From positions 10,612-74,611 of the forward strand of contig NZ_SIJK02000019.1 in NCBI RefSeq assembly GCF_004762035.2: a stretch of 64,000 bases of DNA. The letters are read 5' to 3'. The notes under the pieces were generated by a model. That model did no database searches, had not been told where the DNA came from, and saw nothing but the letters and a program-made list of their open reading frames with translations. A program made the position numbers and the translations under genes. Source of the stretch: Candidatus Chloroploca mongolica (GTDB lineage Bacteria; Chloroflexota; Chloroflexia; Chloroflexales; Chloroflexaceae). Shown here piece after piece: positions 51,643-61,303 of this stretch (its first letter is position 1; every line of letters starts with the position of its first letter).

Positions 51643-54408
51643 ATGAAACACACCCTCCACCGGATCATCCTCGTGCTCTTTGTTTTGGGTATCGCCCTCG
51701 TTGCCTCAACAACCACGGTGCCAGCGGCATCAACGGTATCGGACAGTGGTACGTCAAACCCGCTCACCGACCGGGTCATCGTGCGGGTGCGCGACGAGGC
51801 CGGGGTGCAGGCCCAGCTTGCCGCCGATCCCACGACCTTCGCTGATGCCTTGGGCACACGCGTGCAGGCGAGCCTGACCTATGTGCGGCCCTTCGATGCC
51901 ACCACCCACATCTTGGCGGTGACCGGGGTCACGACACAGGCCAGTTTCGATCGCCTGCTCCAACGCCTTGCCCAGGATGCACAGGTCGAAGCAGTCGCCC
52001 CTGACACACGGATCTTTGCGCAGATCGAGCCACAGGATCCGGGATATCAACGGTATGGCTGGTCATTCAAACCAGTGACCCCTGACAATTACGGGGCTAA
52101 CCTGCCACCCGCGTGGACAGTCACGACCGGTAGTCCCAATATTGTGATTGGCATTATTGACACGGGCATCCTGCTCAACCACGAAGATCTGGCAGGGCGC
52201 CAGATCTCAGGCAATCCTGGCTATGATGTGATTGACGATACTGCTGTCGCAGGCGACGGCACTGGACGTGATGCCGATCCGAGTGATCCGGGTGACTATG
52301 TGACCGAAGCCGAGGCAGCCTCGGGGCCACTCGAAGGCTGTGATGTGGTCAATAGTAGCTGGCACGGCTCGCATGTTGCGGGAACCATCGGAGCCCAGGC
52401 CAACAATGATCGTGGCCCCGCCGGGGTCAACTGGGTCTCGCCGATGCTGCATGTGCGCACGCTCGGCAAGTGCGGCGGCTATATCTCTGATGTCCTTGAT
52501 GGACTCTTGTGGGCCGCCGGCGAACCCGTCGTCGGCCTCCCGTTGAACCCCAACCCAGTTCAGGTGGCCAATATGAGTCTGGGTGGCGGCGGAACGTGCA
52601 GCAGCTTTATCCAGGACATTATTAATCGGGTGGTGCAGCGCGGCGTCGTGGTTGTCGTCGCGGCAGGCAACCAAAATAGAAACGTCAGCGAGACGATTCC
52701 CGCCAATTGCAACGGGGTCATCAGCGTCGCCGCTACGGCCCAGTCAGGCGACCGGGCAAGTTATAGCAATTATGGCAATCTGATCACGCTGGCAGCACCC
52801 GGGGGCGACCGAAACTATGACAATGCGATCTACTCGACGATCAACAGTGGTCTGCGCGGCCCCGAAGCCGATGCGTACGGTTTTTACCAGGGCACGAGTA
52901 TGGCGGCCCCGCACGTCGCGGGCATTGTCAGCCTGATGCTCTCGCTCAACCCGTTGTTGACCCCTGCCGAGGTGAGGGCGATCCTTGAAGCAACCGTCAC
53001 GCCCTTTCCCGCTGGCAGCACATGTATCGGGAAGTGCGGGGCAGGCATCATCAATGCTGGTCAGGCCGTCGAAGCGGTCGCCCGCCAGGTGCGACGGGTC
53101 AGTTTTACCACCGAACAGAGTAGTACCCGTGAAGGCTCAAGCGTGACCGTGACGCTCAGGCTCAACCTGCCTGCCGCCGAACCGGTCATCATTCCGCTGA
53201 CCATCGGAGGCGAGGCACAGCCTGACGATTACACCCTGAACCCACCACAGGCACTCTTCCCGGCGGGCGCGACCGAAACACAGATTGTGGTCGCGGCACG
53301 CACTGACACCCTCCAGGAACCTTCCGAGACGCTGATCCTAGGCTTGCAAAGCACCGCACAGGCAACCCCGAGTGCGCCGATGCAGCATACGGTAACGATT
53401 GAAGATGTGCCGGTAGAGCCAGCGATCACCGTGACACCTGCGAGTCTTGCCTTTGGAGATCACCAGGTTGATACGACGAGCGCCTTGCAACGGATCGAGA
53501 TCCAGAATAGCGGCAGTGCCACCCTCGTTTTGCAGAGCCTCGAGGTGAGCGGGGCGTTTCAACGGGAAGGCGGCGATTGCCCCGAGCTCTTCCCAGCCGA
53601 TCTGGCCGAGGGTTCGAGTTGCAGTGTTGACCTGGTCTTCAGCCCGACGCGGATCGGGCTCCACACGGGGCGTCTTACCGTGAGCAGTAACGCCACGGAT
53701 CGCCCCACATCCATCGCATTGAGCGGGCGCGGTGCTGTTCCAGCGCTGGGCTACACGCCGACGTGGGTACATATTGGGGAGGCTTTTGTGCCGCAACTGG
53801 TGACGATCACCAACCCTGGACGGGCACCGCTGGTCATCAACAGCCTGACGATCAGCGACACCTTCGCCCGTCTTGATGGGAGTTGTGCGACAACCTGGCC
53901 GGCCACGCTTGCTCCAGGCGCACACTGTACCCTCCAGATCACGCCCGTTGTGACCAGTGCAACCAGTTATAGCGGCACGCTAAGCATCGCCAGTAACGTG
54001 CCAGGTGGCCCGTATGTGATCGATCTCAGTGGTGGCGAGCTGATCAGCCCGACACACACAGCGCTCATCAGCACAACGGCGCTCAGCATCACCGACACAA
54101 TGGTGACGATGGAAGCCACATTGCAACGCACCGCGGCCATCACCGAAGCGTTGAGCGTCGCCTACCGGGTCACTGGTGAACGACCTGACGGCCAGGGCAA
54201 CCTTGTGCTGGCACGAGCAATGGTCACGTTTGCGCCCGAGGCAACCGAGGCAACCCTACGGCTCACCTTCGACCGTTTCAGCCTCTATGGGGTACGCACC
54301 TTGCTGCTGGAACTTGGCGAACCAGCGCTGGAAAGAGATGCCGGTACACGCGCCCAGCTTGCGCTGCCGCTCGAGGAGGCCTTTGTTTTCTTGCCGTTGA
54401 TTAGGTAG
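51643..54408 (+). CDS. secreted subtilisin-like serine protease (S8) with C-terminal beta domains
   Basis: The 921-aa protein has a signal peptide (about residues 1-28), an inhibitor-like propeptide (about 45-125) and an S8 catalytic domain with Asp173 (IGIIDTGI), His244 (WHGSHVAGT) and Ser419 (GTSMAAPHVAG). Behind it are a Calx-beta-like domain (about 480-585), two immunoglobulin-like repeats of the ASH/DUF1573 type (about 590-690 and 700-800) and a last beta domain ending FLPLIR. It is probably exported and degrades external protein. There is no transmembrane anchor at the end. Confidence 0.93.
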   Translation: MKHTLHRIILVLFVLGIALVASTTTVPAASTVSDSGTSNPLTDRVIVRVRDEAGVQAQLAADPTTFADALGTRVQASLTYVRPFDATTHILAVTGVTTQASFDRLLQRLAQDAQVEAVAPDTRIFAQIEPQDPGYQRYGWSFKPVTPDNYGANLPPAWTVTTGSPNIVIGIIDTGILLNHEDLAGRQISGNPGYDVIDDTAVAGDGTGRDADPSDPGDYVTEAEAASGPLEGCDVVNSSWHGSHVAGTIGAQANNDRGPAGVNWVSPMLHVRTLGKCGGYISDVLDGLLWAAGEPVVGLPLNPNPVQVANMSLGGGGTCSSFIQDIINRVVQRGVVVVVAAGNQNRNVSETIPANCNGVISVAATAQSGDRASYSNYGNLITLAAPGGDRNYDNAIYSTINSGLRGPEADAYGFYQGTSMAAPHVAGIVSLMLSLNPLLTPAEVRAILEATVTPFPAGSTCIGKCGAGIINAGQAVEAVARQVRRVSFTTEQSSTREGSSVTVTLRLNLPAAEPVIIPLTIGGEAQPDDYTLNPPQALFPAGATETQIVVAARTDTLQEPSETLILGLQSTAQATPSAPMQHTVTIEDVPVEPAITVTPASLAFGDHQVDTTSALQRIEIQNSGSATLVLQSLEVSGAFQREGGDCPELFPADLAEGSSCSVDLVFSPTRIGLHTGRLTVSSNATDRPTSIALSGRGAVPALGYTPTWVHIGEAFVPQLVTITNPGRAPLVINSLTISDTFARLDGSCATTWPATLAPGAHCTLQITPVVTSATSYSGTLSIASNVPGGPYVIDLSGGELISPTHTALISTTALSITDTMVTMEATLQRTAAITEALSVAYRVTGERPDGQGNLVLARAMVTFAPEATEATLRLTFDRFSLYGVRTLLLELGEPALERDAGTRAQLALPLEEAFVFLPLIR

Positions 54409-54419
54409 GGGCTAGCATC

Positions 54420-54524
54420 AATACCTTGCAAAGAAGGCGGTTGTTTTGACGCAAAGGCGCAAAGGCGCAACGTTTTTCGCGTCGGTGAGCGAACCCTTCG
54501 CGCCTTCGCGTGAGCTTCTTTGAA
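54420..54524 (+). repeat. dispersed CGCAAAGG-type repeat, copy E (105 nt)
   Basis: Near-identical to copy D at 46944-47048, in the same orientation, 12 bp after the subtilase stop codon. Confidence 0.85.
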
Positions 54525-54551
54525 CTGGCACCCTTTTCAGCCAGCCTCTGA

Positions 54552-54601
54552 GCTCCGCGAAGCATCTCGGGCGTTGGGACGCCCGAGATGCTTCGCGGAG
54601 C
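54552..54601. repeat. perfect 23-bp hairpin
   Basis: Arms 54552-54574 and 54579-54601 are exact reverse complements around TGGG. No T-run follows on either side. It lies between the subtilase and the decayed gene. Confidence 0.75.
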
Positions 54602-54694
54602 CCAGCATGGCAAAGGTCGCGTGGGACGCCGAACGACGCCCAGGCTACCCCGCTGGCGCGGCCCGTTGAAAGACCAGCCGAAGACCTCCAGGCA

Positions 54695-54703
54695 TGGTAT
54701 ACT
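54695..54703 (+). promoter_or_regulatory. extended -10 promoter of the decayed ATPase gene
   Basis: TGGTATACT, 28 nt before the ATG at 54732, with GGAGGA as ribosome-binding site. The signals survive although the gene is broken. Confidence 0.5.
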
Positions 54704-54731
54704 TGACCAACACACGACCAGGAGGAAGCCC

Positions 54732-55233
54732 ATGCCACGGCGATTCAATGTTGCCGGGCCGTGCAAGCCCGAACTGCACTACATGCTGCCCGCGGCGGCG
54801 CGCGTCCCGCTGGCACGCCGCCTGGTGGCCGATTTCAACTACTTCGTCATTCACGCCCCGCGTCAGACCGGCAAGACCACCTCGATGATCGCGCTGGCCC
54901 AGGAGTTGACCGCATCACCGCGTCGTCAACGGCAACGGATTGCTCGACCGCGAGTACGCCATCGGCACACGGCGCATGGACCTCTGCCTGCGCTACGGCG
55001 GCCCGCAACCCGTCACGATGGGCATGGAACTCAAGGTCTGGCGTGACGGCGAGGCCGACCCACGCGACGAAGGGCTGGCCCAACTCGACCCGTACCTAGC
55101 CGGGCTGGGCCTCGAACGCGGCTGGCTGGTCATCTTCGACCGCCGCAGCGGCCAACCACCCATCGCCCAGCGCACCACGGTGCAGGCGGCCACCTCGCCG
55201 CAGGGACGCACGATCGCCGTCATCCGGGCATAA
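54732..55233 (+). pseudogene. remnant of an ATP-binding protein with PD-(D/E)XK nuclease-like C-terminus
   Basis: The first about 60 codons read RRFNVAGPCKPELHYMLP and then a P-loop, HAPRQTGKTTSMIALAQEL, the usual N-terminus of a family of about 500-aa AAA-type ATPases (AAA-ATPase-like/DUF1703 group). Near 54920 the frame shifts, and from about 54935 the other frame gives the C-terminal domain of the same family (MDLCLRYGGPQPVTMGMEL, KVWRDG, LDPYLAGLGLERGWLVIF). About 300 residues between the parts are missing. A large internal deletion plus frameshift makes this a pseudogene. Confidence 0.82.
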
Positions 55234-55307
55234 GTAGCGTGTAACATAACTTGAAGAGATTATGGTAGAGGGATAACACAGGTAGGTGGAACTAACCTTG
55301 CCCTCCT

Positions 55308-56066
55308 TCATGGTACCCGAGGAAACTGGGCGTGCCCATTTGTCTCGCGATCTTCGATCAGCGGAATGCCGCTATCTTCGAGCGTATAGCCGTAGCGATC
55401 AGTGACCCGCAGCGTATACGGCCCCGGCCCCATATTGAAGCCAACAAAATAGTTGTAATCCTGGCGCAATAGCGGCTGCCACTGCCCCTGCGCATCACGA
55501 TAGGCCAGACTCACAATAGGATTGCGATGATGGCGCACCTGGATCACCGTCCACCACTGATTGCTACCGGGCTTGATATGGTAGGCAAGCGGACGGTCGA
55601 GTTCAGGACTCACCACATGCCAGGTAATTGGCACAAGGCCTTTTTCAAGCGGGGCAATGCGGGCAAAGGCTTCACGACTCAGATCGAGGTGCCCACTAGT
55701 ACAGATGGCATCGGGGCACTTATCAACAATGCGCACGATCACGCTGCCCAATTCACCCGTCACTTCGACATACGCGCCACAGTAGATTGCAGCGGGGCCA
55801 CCAGCCGGGTCAGCATTGCCATAATCCTCATGACTAATCGCGGCCACCATCAAATCTTGGGGTGACGGCCCAAACATGCAATTGCCATCGCCAGTCGCAT
55901 CGTAGTAGGTCGCACGCCCGGTACGCAGGTCAGCAGGGAGACTGGCAGGTTGGATGAGGAGCGGCAGGTAGGCCCGAAAGGGAGGCTGAGCCAGCAGGGG
56001 CACCACGAGCAGCCCGCACAACCCAAGCAGCCCGCACAGCCCAAGCAGCACACAACACCTGCGCAT
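55308..56066 (-). CDS. secreted bacterial expansin-like protein
   Basis: The start at 56066 (MRRCCVLLGL) follows the sfsA stop by one base. The 252-aa product has a hydrophobic signal segment with a duplicated CGLLGL unit (18-bp DNA repeat at 56011-56046), then an expansin/barwin-type double-psi beta-barrel: GRATYYDATGDGNCMFG, VRIVDKCPDAICTSGHLDLS and REAFARIA. The C-terminal part (about residues 155-250, with WWTVIQVRHHRNPIVSLAYR) resembles the carbohydrate-binding D2 domain. Such proteins loosen cellulose or peptidoglycan without cutting it. An RlpA-type transglycosylase is the alternative, but D2 favours expansin. Confidence 0.85.
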   Translation of the reverse strand: MRRCCVLLGLCGLLGLCGLLVVPLLAQPPFRAYLPLLIQPASLPADLRTGRATYYDATGDGNCMFGPSPQDLMVAAISHEDYGNADPAGGPAAIYCGAYVEVTGELGSVIVRIVDKCPDAICTSGHLDLSREAFARIAPLEKGLVPITWHVVSPELDRPLAYHIKPGSNQWWTVIQVRHHRNPIVSLAYRDAQGQWQPLLRQDYNYFVGFNMGPGPYTLRVTDRYGYTLEDSGIPLIEDRETNGHAQFPRVP

Positions 56067-56067
56067 C

Positions 56068-56811
56068 TCAAGCCTGCCAGGTTGCCTGAGGAATGGCCTG
56101 GGGGGAGGTAAAAACCGGCACAGGCGCACCGAGGGTCAAACCTTCCGGGGTAAGGGGAGCGAGATAGGCATAGATCTCCACGCCTGACGTGATGGCCGTA
56201 CGCAGGGTACGGGCAAAGGCTGGATCGACCTCATCATCGGGAACCAGCGCTTCGGCGGCGTGGCGCTGAATAATAAAGAGCGCAGCGCAGCGCTGACCAC
56301 TCCGCGCAATCTGCGCGAGCGCTTCGAACTGCACGCGACCACGTTCGGTGGGTACATCAGGAAACCGAGCGAGCCCGCTGCTCACCCTAGTCACCGATTT
56401 CACCTCAAGCAAACAGGTATGGAGACCCTCACCGAGGCGAAAATCAAAGCGATGCGCACCAATGGTGACATCGCGTTGCATCCGTAGATAGCGCACAAAC
56501 TGCGGGAAAGACCCGGCAGCGAGCCCGGCAACCACCAGGCGATGGGGCAACTGGGTGTCAAGTGACACCACCTCATCGCCATGGTAGACACCGACCACCT
56601 GAAAGGACGTCTTGCGACCAACTTCGTCGCGAGGTGCCAGCAGCAAGCGAACCCCAGGGTTAAGGAGATCGATCAGCCGTCCACGATCAGCCATATGAGC
56701 ACGGATCGTACGCCCATTGAGACGTACCTCAACGATGAACTGATTTGGTCGACTTACAAACGTCGCCTCAGTAATCGGCCCGGTCGTCGTCAGTGGAACA
56801 CGGACAGGCAT
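56068..56811 (-). CDS. sfsA: SfsA-family DNA-binding protein/nuclease
   Basis: The 247-aa protein shows SfsA features throughout: an N-terminal OB-like domain ([28 protein letters not shown]) and a PD-(D/E)XK-like C-terminal domain ([40 protein letters not shown]). The family is named for sugar-fermentation stimulation; its role is not well settled. The first 11 codons and their leader are part of a 39-bp sequence that is repeated 73 bp upstream. Confidence 0.93.
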   Translation of the reverse strand: MPVRVPLTTTGPITEATFVSRPNQFIVEVRLNGRTIRAHMADRGRLIDLLNPGVRLLLAPRDEVGRKTSFQVVGVYHGDEVVSLDTQLPHRLVVAGLAAGSFPQFVRYLRMQRDVTIGAHRFDFRLGEGLHTCLLEVKSVTRVSSGLARFPDVPTERGRVQFEALAQIARSGQRCAALFIIQRHAAEALVPDDEVDPAFARTLRTAITSGVEIYAYLAPLTPEGLTLGAPVPVFTSPQAIPQATWQA

Positions 56812-56818
56812 AGCAACC
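56780..56818. repeat. 39-bp direct repeat, copy 1 (sfsA start region)
   Basis: Identical to 56853-56891. It covers the sfsA start codon (56809-56811) and its first ten codons. Confidence 0.85.
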
Positions 56819-56852
56819 TCGCACCGTTGATGTCATTGCCGCCACGTCAACG

Positions 56853-56891
56853 CCGGTCGTCGTCAGTGGAACACGGACAGGCATAGCAACC
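56853..56891. repeat. 39-bp direct repeat, copy 2 (upstream of sfsA)
   Basis: An exact copy of the start region of sfsA, 73 bp away. It provides a second ATG (56884, minus strand) and the same first codons, but the following frame does not lead into sfsA. Confidence 0.85.
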
Positions 56892-56972
56892 CCAGGTAAA
56901 AGGGGACGGGCCGCAACCCAGACAGCGGCGGCACGCCAATTCCGTGTGGATTATAACACAATCAACCGATGA

Positions 56973-57455
56973 CTACCGGGTTTTGCGTTTGCGCTCACGA
57001 CGTGCGTCACGGCGGCCAGTCGTCGCAACCGGGCGCGGTTCAGCAGGAGCGGCACCCACCCCACCCGAGAGCGCACGGGACGAGCCCGTCTTGCCGGGCT
57101 TGACCCCAGCCAGCCGGGCTTCGCGGATCAGGTTAGGCAACACATTGCGCACATAATAAACGACATAGCCTGCGGCACCAAGTTGGATCAGAAACAGAAG
57201 CCATGACCAGATCCGCATATTCATCGTCGGAACATTAAGGAGCCGCAGCACCACCAGGAGCGTCCCAAGCCCACCCAGCACCATCAACCCGAGGCCCAAC
57301 CGGTGAAGAAAAGTCTGACGAACGGGATGCCGTTCGATATACATAAAGCGCAAATAGGCACCGGCCCCAACGCCTAGCAATTGTCCGAGAAAAAAGAGCC
57401 AGCCAAGCGTACCAAACTCAGGAGCTGCCGTTGTAAAATAGTTGATAAACCCCAT
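56973..57455 (-). CDS. small membrane protein of unknown function
   Basis: The 160-aa protein starts at MGFINYF with GGAGG 4-5 nt before the ATG. Four hydrophobic helices lie at about residues 15-35, 50-72, 80-98 and 100-118; the end (about 125-160) is basic and Ala/Arg-rich (ARRERKRKTR at the C-terminus). I recognise no family. It may be a general inner-membrane protein with a cytoplasmic nucleic-acid or lipid-binding tail. Confidence 0.75.
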   Translation of the reverse strand: MGFINYFTTAAPEFGTLGWLFFLGQLLGVGAGAYLRFMYIERHPVRQTFLHRLGLGLMVLGGLGTLLVVLRLLNVPTMNMRIWSWLLFLIQLGAAGYVVYYVRNVLPNLIREARLAGVKPGKTGSSRALSGGVGAAPAEPRPVATTGRRDARRERKRKTR

Positions 57456-57660
57456 AATGCCTCCGCGCAAACAACCCTCAGAAAAGGGACTGAGCGATTA
57501 TAGCAGTGACGCTTAGTCACGTCAATGTGATTCTGTAAGATGCCATCGCTCTAGCGCCACTCTCATCAAAGATAGACAGAAAGGCAAAAGATGGTTAAAA
57601 TAGATCTAGCATCTACGCCAACACTCTGCAAGATCCTGGGTTGCAGCAGCAAGGGATACC

Positions 57661-60600
57661 ATGACCTTGTCTTCGCCTGATGAGTTGACGTTTATCGAAC
57701 GTTGCCAGGGCTATCTGGAGCGATTAGTTCAGGCTGTCGATCTGGCCGAGCTTGACCAATATAGCGCTGGCATCTTTCAGGCTCTGCTCCCTGAGCATCG
57801 ATCTACCGTGGTGTGGGATGAGGAGCACCAAGCGACCGTGCCCCTGACCCACGCGGTCAGCAGCTTGAGCCAGCACCATGTTGTCACTGACCCTGAGCAT
57901 GATCGGGTGGTGTTTGCGTTGCGTGCCACGGGCCATCTCCTCGGCTATGTCACCATTACACCAGGGAACCTTACCGCCGCGCAGGTCACCGGGATCAAAC
58001 TGGTAACGTCGGTGATGGCCCTGGCCTACTATACGCTGAACCATCCGGTGCCCAGCGCCCTCGAGCAACGCAAAGCCCGGTTGCGCCCCGATCTCGAACG
58101 GCTGCGTGATGCCGTGACGATGGAGCCATTGCTGCATGATCTGTGCGCGCTGCTCCGCTCGGTCTTACCTTTCCGAGTCATCGCATGTCTGCTGCGCTAC
58201 CGCAATAGTGTCTGGCTCGAGATGAGCTATATTAATAGTGGTGATATAGCCGAGGTGCCACGCCTCTATTGGCGCCTAGATGCCGGACTGATCAGTGCGG
58301 TCATCACAAGCAAGCAGAGTCTCTATGCTGAAGATTATGTCACCGAGTGCGAACGGCGGGGGATCGCACCCCTGACGGCTAACAGCCCAACGCCGATCTT
58401 TGCCTGGATGGGGGCGCCGCTCTACTCGAACAAAGAGTTATTCGGGGCGATGATCACCTATAGCGATGTGCCCGATGTGCGTCTCAGTGCCGACGATCAG
58501 GCATTGTTTGCGTGGGTGGTCGCCGAGATGGCAGGCCCGATCCGCAGCGCCCAGCGCTACGAACGTGCTGCCGAAGAGGTGCGCCAGCGCGAGGCGCTGA
58601 ATCGGATCGCACGCGCCATCAATTCGAGCCTCGATCCGGATGCCGTGCTCCGCCTTATTGTCGAGCGCGCCCCGATCCTGCTGCACGCCGAAGAGAGTTC
58701 GCTCTTGTTGCTCGATAAGCAGACCGGGGAACTGGTCTTTCGGTGCGTCGCCAATCCTTCGGGGCATCAACTGGTCGGCCAGCGGATTCCGCCAGGGCAG
58801 GGGATCGCCGGCCATGTGGCAACCACCGGCCAGGCTATCATCATCAATGACACCCGATCAGATGGGCGCTTTTATCGTGAATTTGACAGCGAAAACGGAT
58901 TTACTACTCGATCAATTCTCGCTGTCTCACTGCGTGGAGTCGATGGGATCAAAGGGGTCATTGAGGTTCTGAACCGCCGTGACAATGCCCCTTTTACCGA
59001 CTATGATCGTGGCCTGCTCGAAGCTCTGGCCGATCAGGCGGTGATCGCCCTCGAAAATGCCCGCCGGTTTGCCTCGGTCGATCAGGCCTTGACCGAGCGC
59101 TTGCACGAGCTCGACCGTTCCAATGCCCGCCTCTATACGATCCTGCGTGCCTCGAATGTGCTGCGCTCGGCGCGTCAACTCGAGTTGCTCTTGCCAGAAC
59201 TTGCCACGCTCTTGAGCAAAAGCTCGGGCTTTGCAAGCACAGCGATCTTTCTAACCCGGCGCAATGATACCGGTCAGAGCTATCTCGTTCAGGTGGCCCG
59301 GTCAGGCGGCGGGCAAACAGTTGTGCCCGAACAGATTGCGCTGGAAGCCTTCGAGACGATGTTGTGCCCGGTGGTCGCACGTGGACGCATCACCTATCTG
59401 CTTGAAGGCAGACCAACATCTGCGCCCCCAGAAGATCCGGCACCCGAAGCTCATCCGCCCCAGATTCAGCGCTGGCAGGCGAACGACCGCATCTGGTGCA
59501 AGCTCTTTGATCATCAGGGAACCTTGCTCGGTGCCCTGGGTTTTGATGATCCCGAGGATGGGCTGCGTCCAGATACGGTTCAGGTACAGATCCTTGAGAT
59601 CCTCACAAATCAGGTGGCGACGGCGATTGAAAATGCTGAACTCTATGCTGCCCAACAAGTCAATTTGAATCGGATGCTTGCACTCAATGGGCTGGGTCAG
59701 GCGATCAATACGAGCCTGCGCTCACCAGAACAGATCTATGCCTTTACGACCCACGGCATGCAAGAGTTGAGCGAAGCCCGCTGGGCCAGGGTTTTTTTGT
59801 TCCACGCAACGACCAACGAACTCCAAGCAAAGTTTCACACGGGCGCACAACCAGGGGATCAACAGCGTGTGCTGCACCTCGCCCAGCGTGCGATCGCGAC
59901 CCGGCGCCCTCAAAAGCAGGCCCATAGCGAAGCCGAAGCACGCGAGGGCATTCTTGCGCTGCCCCTGCCTGGCACCCTCAAACCCGCCGGTGCCATCTGT
60001 ATGGGCTATAGTCAAAGTGTGCCTGAAGCCGCCGAAATTGAGACTTTGATCCTCTTTGCCAGCCAGGCGGCGCGTGCGGTTGAACATCTCCACCTGCTTG
60101 ACGTGATCCGTCAGGGTCGAGATCAACTCGCTTCGATTATGGCCTCGACCCGAGAGGGGATGCTGCTGATCGATCAACAGCAGCAGATCGCCGTTGCCAA
60201 TGACTCGTTTCTGCACCTGGCTGGCACGACTTCGTGGTCGCCAGTGATCGAAACGCCAGAGGCGCTCGACGGGCTAACGCTCGACGCGTTGCTTGCGCTC
60301 TGGCAGCAGAATGTCGAGGCGCTGCCTGATGAATTTGAACGACTGGCCCAGGGTATGGCAGCCGTGGCACATGGTGATGAACCCGCAGCCTATGGCCAGT
60401 TGCATAACTGCATCCGTGGGGCACGCTTTCTCGAATGGTCGGTGTTGCGGGTTGCGACGAGCGAAAGCGTACGGTATCAAGCCTCGCCGGGCCAGATGAT
60501 GTCGCCGTATGCCATCCTGGTGACAATACGCGATATTACCGCAGCCAAAGAGGCGGAAGAACTGCGCAGCGAATTGACCAATATGATGGTTCACGACCTG

Positions 60601-61299
60601 CGTAGCCCCCTGACGAGTATTATTACCTCGATCGATATGGTGCTGCGCGGGCGATTTCATGCTGGCAAACCAGCGATCCAGCACGAGATTCTTTCGATCT
60701 CGTATGATAGTGCGCAAAAATTGCTCGCGATGGTAACGCTGCTCCTTGATATTAGTCGCCTCGAAGATGGTAAAATGCCGCTGGAGTATGTGACCCTCGC
60801 GGTTGATGATCTCGTGCGGCGGGTGCTCGATCAAATGCACCTGATCGCCGAAACGAAAGAGATCAGGTTCCAAATCGAGCTCGACCCCGAGGCCCAAACA
60901 CTTGTTGGTGATGATGAGTTAATCCAACGGGTCTTCCAGAATATCATTGATAATGCGCTCAAGTTCAGCCCGTCGCGGTCGCAGATCACCCTTGAGGCGC
61001 GGCGCATCAATGACGCACAGCTAAAGTCCGCAGTTCCTAACGATCAAGCACCGCAGATTGACCCGACTTCTGCGATTGAGTTTGCCATCCGCGATACCGG
61101 CACCGGGATCAAACTCGCCGATCAAGAGCGGATCTTTAGCCGGTTTGCCCAGGCGGGTACGCACCGTAAAACCGGAAGTGGCCTCGGGTTGGCCTTTTGC
61201 AAACTCGTGATCGAGGCCCACGGGGGTCGGATCTGGGTCGAGAGTAGCCCAGAGCAGGGCAGTACCTTCTTTTTCACGCTCCCCACAGCAGCCAGGTAA
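57661..61299 (+). CDS. multi-GAF, PAS histidine kinase
   Basis: The 1212-aa soluble sensor has several GAF-type domains (about 130-290, 310-480, 500-670 and 680-810), a PAS domain (about 820-960) and a classical HisKA/HATPase module. The phosphoacceptor is His978 in [13 protein letters not shown]. The ATPase has N-box [13 protein letters not shown]1 IRDTGTGIK and G2 [12 protein letters not shown]. No membrane helix or receiver domain is present, and no response regulator is next to it. The sortase-like gene follows after 4 bp, so the two are probably one transcript. Confidence 0.93.
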   Translation: MTLSSPDELTFIERCQGYLERLVQAVDLAELDQYSAGIFQALLPEHRSTVVWDEEHQATVPLTHAVSSLSQHHVVTDPEHDRVVFALRATGHLLGYVTITPGNLTAAQVTGIKLVTSVMALAYYTLNHPVPSALEQRKARLRPDLERLRDAVTMEPLLHDLCALLRSVLPFRVIACLLRYRNSVWLEMSYINSGDIAEVPRLYWRLDAGLISAVITSKQSLYAEDYVTECERRGIAPLTANSPTPIFAWMGAPLYSNKELFGAMITYSDVPDVRLSADDQALFAWVVAEMAGPIRSAQRYERAAEEVRQREALNRIARAINSSLDPDAVLRLIVERAPILLHAEESSLLLLDKQTGELVFRCVANPSGHQLVGQRIPPGQGIAGHVATTGQAIIINDTRSDGRFYREFDSENGFTTRSILAVSLRGVDGIKGVIEVLNRRDNAPFTDYDRGLLEALADQAVIALENARRFASVDQALTERLHELDRSNARLYTILRASNVLRSARQLELLLPELATLLSKSSGFASTAIFLTRRNDTGQSYLVQVARSGGGQTVVPEQIALEAFETMLCPVVARGRITYLLEGRPTSAPPEDPAPEAHPPQIQRWQANDRIWCKLFDHQGTLLGALGFDDPEDGLRPDTVQVQILEILTNQVATAIENAELYAAQQVNLNRMLALNGLGQAINTSLRSPEQIYAFTTHGMQELSEARWARVFLFHATTNELQAKFHTGAQPGDQQRVLHLAQRAIATRRPQKQAHSEAEAREGILALPLPGTLKPAGAICMGYSQSVPEAAEIETLILFASQAARAVEHLHLLDVIRQGRDQLASIMASTREGMLLIDQQQQIAVANDSFLHLAGTTSWSPVIETPEALDGLTLDALLALWQQNVEALPDEFERLAQGMAAVAHGDEPAAYGQLHNCIRGARFLEWSVLRVATSESVRYQASPGQMMSPYAILVTIRDITAAKEAEELRSELTNMMVHDLRSPLTSIITSIDMVLRGRFHAGKPAIQHEILSISYDSAQKLLAMVTLLLDISRLEDGKMPLEYVTLAVDDLVRRVLDQMHLIAETKEIRFQIELDPEAQTLVGDDELIQRVFQNIIDNALKFSPSRSQITLEARRINDAQLKSAVPNDQAPQIDPTSAIEFAIRDTGTGIKLADQERIFSRFAQAGTHRKTGSGLGLAFCKLVIEAHGGRIWVESSPEQGSTFFFTLPTAAR

Positions 61300-61303
61300 G
61301 ACG

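Noticed and set aside
54588-55046. 152-codon frame as an intact gene
   Set aside because: It begins within the hairpin and runs out of the family pattern after the P-loop; the true C-terminal domain continues in another frame, so the locus is annotated as a pseudogene.
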